Shown here: positions 59,577 through 64,000 of the stretch, in pieces
How positions within the stretch are numbered: the first letter of the stretch is position 1
Layout of the letters: each line of letters starts with the position of its first letter
Assembly: GCA_035363255.1 (NCBI GenBank)
Contig: DAOSES010000009.1
Coordinates: 1-64,000 of the forward strand
DNA from: T3SED10-260 sp035363255
Lineage (GTDB): Bacteria > Caldisericota > Caldisericia > UBA6126
Length of the DNA: 64,000 bases
Direction: 5' to 3'
Translations under genes and position numbers: made by a program
Notes under the pieces: generated by a model
Seen by the model: the letters and a program-made list of their open reading frames with translations, nothing else
Told to the model about the DNA's origin: nothing
Databases searched by the model: none

Positions 59577-61410
59577 TTTGATTACCTCCAAATTCACCTG
59601 ATAGTTCAAACCAGAACTCAATGGCATCTTTGAGTAAGGGTGCCAGATTTCCACCAAACTCCAAACTCGAATTTTCAAACATCATGACTGCAACGATTTG
59701 AGGATTATCCGCTGGGGCAAAAGAGGCCAACCACAAATCCCAGGTGGTCTTTCCCTCAGACGTTTTAATGCCTTCTGCAGTTCCTGTTTTAGCAGCGATT
59801 CCCAGTTTTTCAGAACGTAAAGTCCAGGCTGTTCCTCCAGGGGAAACCACTGCCTCCAAGTCGTTTCGAATTTGCTTCAGGTTTTCTTCTTTAACTTTAT
59901 ATTTTTCTTGCTTTTTGGTATTTTTCAAGTTTTCTTGCGTTGAGTTTTGACCAATACGTTTAAGAAACTTTGCTTCGATTATGTTTCCTCCGTTGGCGAT
60001 ACGAGCATACACGCAGGATAACTGAAGGGGGCTGAGGGATAAAAAGCCCTGACCGATGCCCAGATTCATCGAATCGCCTTCAAACCATGGGGTGCCATAA
60101 TATTCCATTTTGTACTTGGGTGATCCCAAAAAACCAGTATTTTCAAAGGGAAGATCTACCCCAGTGCTTTGATTGATGCCTCCAAAATTCTGTACAAAAT
60201 CGAGGAAGGAATTGATGGGAAAGTGTTTTGCAATTTCATAAAAGTAAACGTCACAGGAAAGTTTCATGGCTTCAGTCATATTTAGAGGTCCATGGCTTCC
60301 TGGATAAACGTAGCATTGATATTTGCCTTCTACTCCAGGCACATCGATAAAACCTCTACAGGTAATTTTGTCTTTGGGGTTTACCAGATTGTTTTCAAGG
60401 GCATACAAGGCTACCAGGGGTTTGAAGGTAGATCCTGGGGCATAAGTACCTTGGGTGGCAATATCAAAAAAGGCTCGTTCATGGAGGAGTTTGTCCCAGA
60501 GCGCTTGAGGAATTTCAGAAGAAAAAATGTTGGGGTCAAAATCAGGAAATGATGCATATGCAAGAATTTCACCCTGGTGAACATCCATGATAACGCAAGT
60601 GCCTACGTGGTCTTTAATGAGTTCTTCAATTTTCTTTTGTAGTCTGGAATCAATGCTAAGGTAGAGGTCACTCCCTTTTTCTACTTCTTTTTGGATTCTT
60701 TCCTCCAATATTTTCCCAAAAGCGTCAATACGTTGGATCGTCACACCTTTTGTTCCGTGTAATAAGCTTTCATAATATCTTTCTATTCCTTGTTTTCCTA
60801 TTCTTTCATCGGGGAGGTAAAGTTTAAAACGATCATCTTTGAGTTCTTCGCCAGAAATTATGCCTGTGTAGCCCAAAGCATGGCTTAGGAGCTTGCCCTG
60901 GGGGTAGTGGCGCTTGAAACCTTCCCGGATAAGGGCCGCTTTTGCTTCAGGATCAAATTGATAACGGGTTTCATTAAATTTGGCTATTTCCTGGTCAGAC
61001 AAGTTGGCTTTCAGCAAGACAGGGCCAGAGTCCAGCTGAATATTAAGCTCGATGGTCTCTTCCAGTTTGGTCAGATCCAGGTTGATAGCCTGGCTCAAGC
61101 CTTGAGTGAATAGGGATGGATTTTTTATTTCGCCTGCATCCAGATACAAGTGATAAGAAGATATATCTTCAGCTAGTTTTACCCCGTTTCGATCGTATAT
61201 AGTACCTCTGGGACTGTGTTCCTGGATAGTACGGTATATGTTGCCTTCTGCTTTTTTTTGGTAGTAATCGTTCTTGTTGATTTGAAGGTTGATTAAACGG
61301 TAGCCCAGAAAAGCAAAAGTCAGGAGGATTAAAATGATCAGCACAAAGCTTTTGTAGGAAGCTACGTTTTGGTGATAATTTGAAGATGCGTTTGATTTGA
61401 GTCGAAGCAT
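59569..61410 (-). CDS. mrdA: Penicillin-binding protein 2 (elongation transpeptidase)
   Basis: A 613-residue class B PBP of the elongasome. An N-terminal helix (about 22-42) anchors it. The dimerisation domain follows and then the transpeptidase with APGSTFK (active-site Ser near residue 324), KLSCDVYFY (the SxN-type second motif here reads SCD) and KTGTAEG near 541. It lies directly after mreD, the common order in rod-shaped bacteria, and overlaps mreD by 1 nt. Confidence 0.94.
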   Translation of the reverse strand: MLRLKSNASSNYHQNVASYKSFVLIILILLTFAFLGYRLINLQINKNDYYQKKAEGNIYRTIQEHSPRGTIYDRNGVKLAEDISSYHLYLDAGEIKNPSLFTQGLSQAINLDLTKLEETIELNIQLDSGPVLLKANLSDQEIAKFNETRYQFDPEAKAALIREGFKRHYPQGKLLSHALGYTGIISGEELKDDRFKLYLPDERIGKQGIERYYESLLHGTKGVTIQRIDAFGKILEERIQKEVEKGSDLYLSIDSRLQKKIEELIKDHVGTCVIMDVHQGEILAYASFPDFDPNIFSSEIPQALWDKLLHERAFFDIATQGTYAPGSTFKPLVALYALENNLVNPKDKITCRGFIDVPGVEGKYQCYVYPGSHGPLNMTEAMKLSCDVYFYEIAKHFPINSFLDFVQNFGGINQSTGVDLPFENTGFLGSPKYKMEYYGTPWFEGDSMNLGIGQGFLSLSPLQLSCVYARIANGGNIIEAKFLKRIGQNSTQENLKNTKKQEKYKVKEENLKQIRNDLEAVVSPGGTAWTLRSEKLGIAAKTGTAEGIKTSEGKTTWDLWLASFAPADNPQIVAVMMFENSSLEFGGNLAPLLKDAIEFWFELSGEFGGNQNA

Positions 61411-61886
61411 CAGACTGCCGAACCTCGATTAAGGGCAATCAATTTTAATTTTCTTTCCAGATAATTGTAAAACAAAGGGAAGAGAAACAACCATATAGCG
61501 CTATGAAACAAGATACTGACAAAGACATTGGATAGGTCAAACCTTCGAAGCCAGATCATTTGTAAAACTACAAAGGCTAAGCCCCATATCATTTCCCAGG
61601 AGAATTGTACAAAGCTAAGGGTCTTGCGAAAGATATGCACTAGAAATAAGCATAAGAGCACCAGTGAAGCATAAAGGAGGATTTGATCAGGTAGGAGAAA
61701 GATAGCTTTTGTGGTGGAGAGGACTAGCGCCATGATGAAAGCATAATCTTTCATACTCAACAAGAGGACCAGAAAGTAAAAAAAGGAAAAATCAGTCCAA
61801 ATCTTGTAGTTGGATAAGATTGGAAAGACTGTGATGTCGAGAATAATCATGAAAAGACCCCAAAAAAGGACTCGCATAAACATCAT
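61410..61886 (-). CDS. mreD: Rod shape-determining protein MreD
   Basis: A 158-residue membrane protein with about five helices (MRVLFWGLFMIILDITVFPIL at the start). Identification rests on position between mreC and mrdA and on the hydropathy pattern; sequence signatures are weak, as usual in MreD. It is thought to link MreC to the cytoskeleton. Overlaps mreC by 4 nt and mrdA by 1 nt. Confidence 0.88.
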   Translation of the reverse strand: MMFMRVLFWGLFMIILDITVFPILSNYKIWTDFSFFYFLVLLLSMKDYAFIMALVLSTTKAIFLLPDQILLYASLVLLCLFLVHIFRKTLSFVQFSWEMIWGLAFVVLQMIWLRRFDLSNVFVSILFHSAIWLFLFPLFYNYLERKLKLIALNRGSAV

Positions 61887-62719
61887 TCAAGCACTCCAGC
61901 TTCTCCGATGGACAGCATAGCCAAAGGGATGGCGACTTTAATTTTCTTGTACAATGAGCTTGAACTTTCTATGTCTTGAACAATGCCCACAATAATCCCT
62001 TTTGGGAGGGTTGAAAGCTCGCTGGTGAGTAGTATATCGTTAATTTGAAAATCTTCGTTATCCCGATGTACGCTGATAGTCAGATACTGATCTCCTTTGT
62101 AGTAGCGTAAAGTTCCTAATGCTTGATTGCGCATGTTGCGAACGCTAATCTGAGAACGTTCATCCATGATGGAAAGAACTCTTGCTTGGCTTGGAAGAAC
62201 TTCGAAAATACGACCAAGAAGTTGGTGGTAAAGTATTTTGCGAGACCCCACCTCGATGGGATAAACTACTGCTTGGTGTAGTTTGATTTGATCTAAGCCC
62301 CCTTTATTGATAGAAAAATTATATGGGTTGGCTCCTTCCCGAGTAATGATATCGGTGTAAGTGATTTTGTGATCTTTGATGTGACCAAGTTTCATGAGCT
62401 GGCGAAGCCTCAGATTTTCCTCGAGAAGACTTTGATACAAGGCAAGCTCAACATTTTTCAGACGTAGTTTCATGGAAAGATCTTCGTTGCTTCTTTTGAG
62501 ATCTCCTGAATGGATAAAGCCTTGAAAAAAATCGCTACTTCTTTCTGTGAGTTTGGCTACTCCATGTAAGGTGGAGGAAAAAATGCGAAGCGAAAAATCT
62601 TCCAGAGTGTTAATTGGTTTGAGTTTAAGGGGTCGCAACAAACCATAGCCCGTCATGATGACAAGCAATATAAGGAGCACTATCCATACAGGTAAGGATC
62701 GATTTCCCTGGATGGGCAT
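61883..62719 (-). CDS. mreC: Rod shape-determining protein MreC
   Basis: A 278-residue bitopic protein: a membrane helix at about 12-28, a coiled coil at about 70-105 (ELALYQSLLEENLRLRQLMKL), then two beta-barrel-type domains with YTDIITREGANPYNFSINKGG and SQISVRNMRNQALGTL, both typical of MreC. It scaffolds PBP2 and MreD outside the membrane. Lies 4 nt after mreB. Confidence 0.9.
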   Translation of the reverse strand: MPIQGNRSLPVWIVLLILLVIMTGYGLLRPLKLKPINTLEDFSLRIFSSTLHGVAKLTERSSDFFQGFIHSGDLKRSNEDLSMKLRLKNVELALYQSLLEENLRLRQLMKLGHIKDHKITYTDIITREGANPYNFSINKGGLDQIKLHQAVVYPIEVGSRKILYHQLLGRIFEVLPSQARVLSIMDERSQISVRNMRNQALGTLRYYKGDQYLTISVHRDNEDFQINDILLTSELSTLPKGIIVGIVQDIESSSSLYKKIKVAIPLAMLSIGEAGVLE

Positions 62720-62723
62720 AGAA

Positions 62724-63761
62724 TCAGTAGTATTTGACTTTTAGTAATAGAGGCCAGAGTTTTTCAATGTTTTCTGCAATTTTTCCAGCCCCCAAAGCTA
62801 CGCAAAGAACGGGGTTATCTGCGTTGTTTACTAAAATACCAGTGCCTTCAGAGATATATTTGTCCATTCCTTTAAGGAGTGAGCCACCACCAGCCAGAAA
62901 GATACCACGGTCAATAATGTCAGCGGCCAAATCGGGAGGAGTGACTTCAAGTGTGGCTTTGACAGCGTCAAGTATGCTTATTAGTACGTCATTGAGGGCT
63001 ATGCGGGTTTCTTCTGAGGTCATGGTTACGGTTCGGGGGAGACCAGTAATCAGGTCTCTACCTTTGATTTCAGCAGTTCGTATTTCGTCAAAGGGAAAGG
63101 CTGAGCCAATTTCTATCTTGACTTCTTCGGCGGTGTAAATACCGACCAAGAGGTTGTATTGTCGTTTAAGATATTGTAGGACTGCTTCATTCATTTCGTC
63201 GCCAGCCACTCGGATAGAAGTTTTGGCTACGATACCATTTAGCGAGATTACTGCGACCTCACAAGTGCCTCCTCCTACGTCAACAATCATGTTGCCTGTT
63301 GGTTCACCTACGGGAAGGTCAGCTCCAATAGTAGCAGCCATGGGCTCCTGTACTAATCTGGCTTCTCGGGCTCCTGCCTGGATTGCTGCTTCGATAACAG
63401 CTCGCATTTCGACTTCGGTGATACCGGAGGGAATTCCAATGATAAGTCGTGGTCTGATGAATCCACGCAAACCTTTTCGACCCCCTACTTTATTGATGAG
63501 ATATTCGATCAGTTTTCGGGTGACTTCAAAGTTGGCAATAACGCCATCTTTGAGAGGGCGTACGATTTGGATTGCGTCTGGAACACGTCCAGCCATTCGT
63601 TTGGCATCGACACCTATAGAAATAACTTCACCCGTTTCTCTTTGAAGTGCAATGATCGAAGGCTCTCGAAGCATGATGCCCTTGCCGGCTAAATATACCA
63701 GCGTATTGGCAGTGCCTAAATCGATAGCTATATCTTTGCTGAATCTATCAAATAAACCCAT
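62724..63761 (-). CDS. mreB: Rod shape-determining protein MreB
   Basis: A 345-residue actin homologue. The phosphate-1 motif is DLGTANTLVYLAGKG; the connect and adenosine motifs (MIVDVGGGTCEVAVISL and IFLAGGGSLLKGMDKYI) follow. The ATG at 63761 is preferred over the longer TTG reading, as GGAGG is just upstream (5 nt spacing). MreB filaments direct PBP2-RodA complexes to give rod shape, so the organism is probably rod-shaped. First of the mreBCD-mrdA-min series in the window. Confidence 0.96.
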   Translation of the reverse strand: MGLFDRFSKDIAIDLGTANTLVYLAGKGIMLREPSIIALQRETGEVISIGVDAKRMAGRVPDAIQIVRPLKDGVIANFEVTRKLIEYLINKVGGRKGLRGFIRPRLIIGIPSGITEVEMRAVIEAAIQAGAREARLVQEPMAATIGADLPVGEPTGNMIVDVGGGTCEVAVISLNGIVAKTSIRVAGDEMNEAVLQYLKRQYNLLVGIYTAEEVKIEIGSAFPFDEIRTAEIKGRDLITGLPRTVTMTSEETRIALNDVLISILDAVKATLEVTPPDLAADIIDRGIFLAGGGSLLKGMDKYISEGTGILVNNADNPVLCVALGAGKIAENIEKLWPLLLKVKYY

Positions 63762-63815
63762 TCGCGCCTCCAAATCTCACCAAAATTTTCACTCGGTTTT
63801 ATAATTATATCGTAA

Positions 63816-64000
63816 TTACTCATAATATCGATGTTTATTTTTGAGTATTTCCAGTCTATGTAGCATTTTCTGACTCAAGGAACCCACTAGGAAGCCACTA
63901 ACAGCTCCAAGGATAAGAAGAAGAGGAAGATATATCCATATTTGCATGATTTTGCTGATTAACAGAACCGCTGTCCATTGTCCCACATTGTGAAAAATGC
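63816..64000 (-). CDS. Partial Gx-type membrane protein (C-terminus only)
   Basis: An open reading frame runs in from the right edge and stops with TAA at 63816-63818. The visible 60 residues read HNVGQWTAVLLISKIMQIWI then YLPLLLILGAVSGFLVGSLSQ and a charged tail ending KHRYYE. This end pattern (FHNIGQ-like helix, YLP-LLL helix, G-rich loop) is like the Gx transporter/heptaprenyl diphosphate synthase component I family. The start lies beyond the window. Assignment is tentative. Confidence 0.55.
   Translation of the reverse strand, partial: IFHNVGQWTAVLLISKIMQIWIYLPLLLILGAVSGFLVGSLSQKMLHRLEILKNKHRYYE

Noticed and set aside
1..64000. CRISPR arrays, insertion sequences, rRNA genes, prophage
   Set aside because: No spaced direct repeats, transposase motifs, integrase motifs or rRNA-like stretches were seen on either strand.

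Overview
The window is a gene-dense stretch of a bacterial chromosome, AT-leaning, with short or overlapping intergenic junctions. It looks like a strictly fermentative anaerobe with a Gram-positive-like (Bacillota/Clostridia-related or other deep-branching) gene set. Evidence for this is two 2-oxoacid:ferredoxin oxidoreductase operons, acetate kinase, a complete V/A-type ATPase whose rotor subunit carries the Na+-binding residue set, the rpsF-ssb-rpsR-rplI-dnaB order, GatCAB, a class-typical grpE-dnaK-dnaJ set, and lipoproteins without any outer-membrane genes. No genus can be named from this sequence. No rRNA, CRISPR array, IS element, prophage or integrase was seen.

Layout. 0-6 kb: a lipoprotein, VanZ-like and TspO-like membrane proteins, two uncharacterised soluble proteins, a RarD-type transporter and an archaeal-type AAA ATPase. 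6-10.6 kb (minus): korA-korB-korC followed by an M20 peptidase and a class II aldolase, read from a recognisable promoter. 10.7-20 kb: a large subtilase, a metallophosphoesterase, a RecB-type nuclease, a small DtxR-like regulator, a polysaccharide deacetylase, a TauE/SafE permease and a DUF2207 protein. 20-25.6 kb (plus): NUDIX, a beta-helical membrane protein, nth, then rpsF-ssb-rpsR-rplI-dnaB and three tRNA genes (Lys, Glu, Glu). 25.9-28.8 kb (minus): murG, cdd, an MFS exporter. 28.9-32.4 kb (plus): lipoprotein plus two FtsX-type permeases plus ATPase. 32.4-36 kb (minus): grpE, dnaK, dnaJ. 36.1-49.8 kb (plus): ackA, gatC, gatA, a short gatB, an Orn/Lys/Arg decarboxylase and nine V-ATPase genes, nearly without gaps. 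49.8-53.6 kb (minus): corA and a four-subunit KOR operon. 53.7-64 kb (minus): a partial Gx-type membrane protein, mreBCD, mrdA, minCDE, sbcD, sbcC.

How they work together: the oxidoreductases turn 2-oxoacids from peptide or amino-acid breakdown into acyl-CoA and reduced ferredoxin, AckA can harvest ATP from the acyl-phosphate, and the V-ATPase couples ATP to an ion gradient (Na+ predicted). The subtilase and M20 peptidase fit peptide use. The last 10 kb joins rod-shape synthesis with division-site placement.

The most notable points are: two genes (dnaJ and corA) whose only sensible full-length start is CTG; a GatB that ends cleanly after its catalytic domain; a paired-permease ABC cassette in which both permeases carry the same Cys motif at identical positions; a DtxR-like protein with a Cys-type metal site; and a probable leaderless phosphoesterase mRNA. 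No wholly new multi-gene system is evident; the ABC cassette and the pair of uncharacterised proteins at 2.5-3.6 kb are the nearest candidates.
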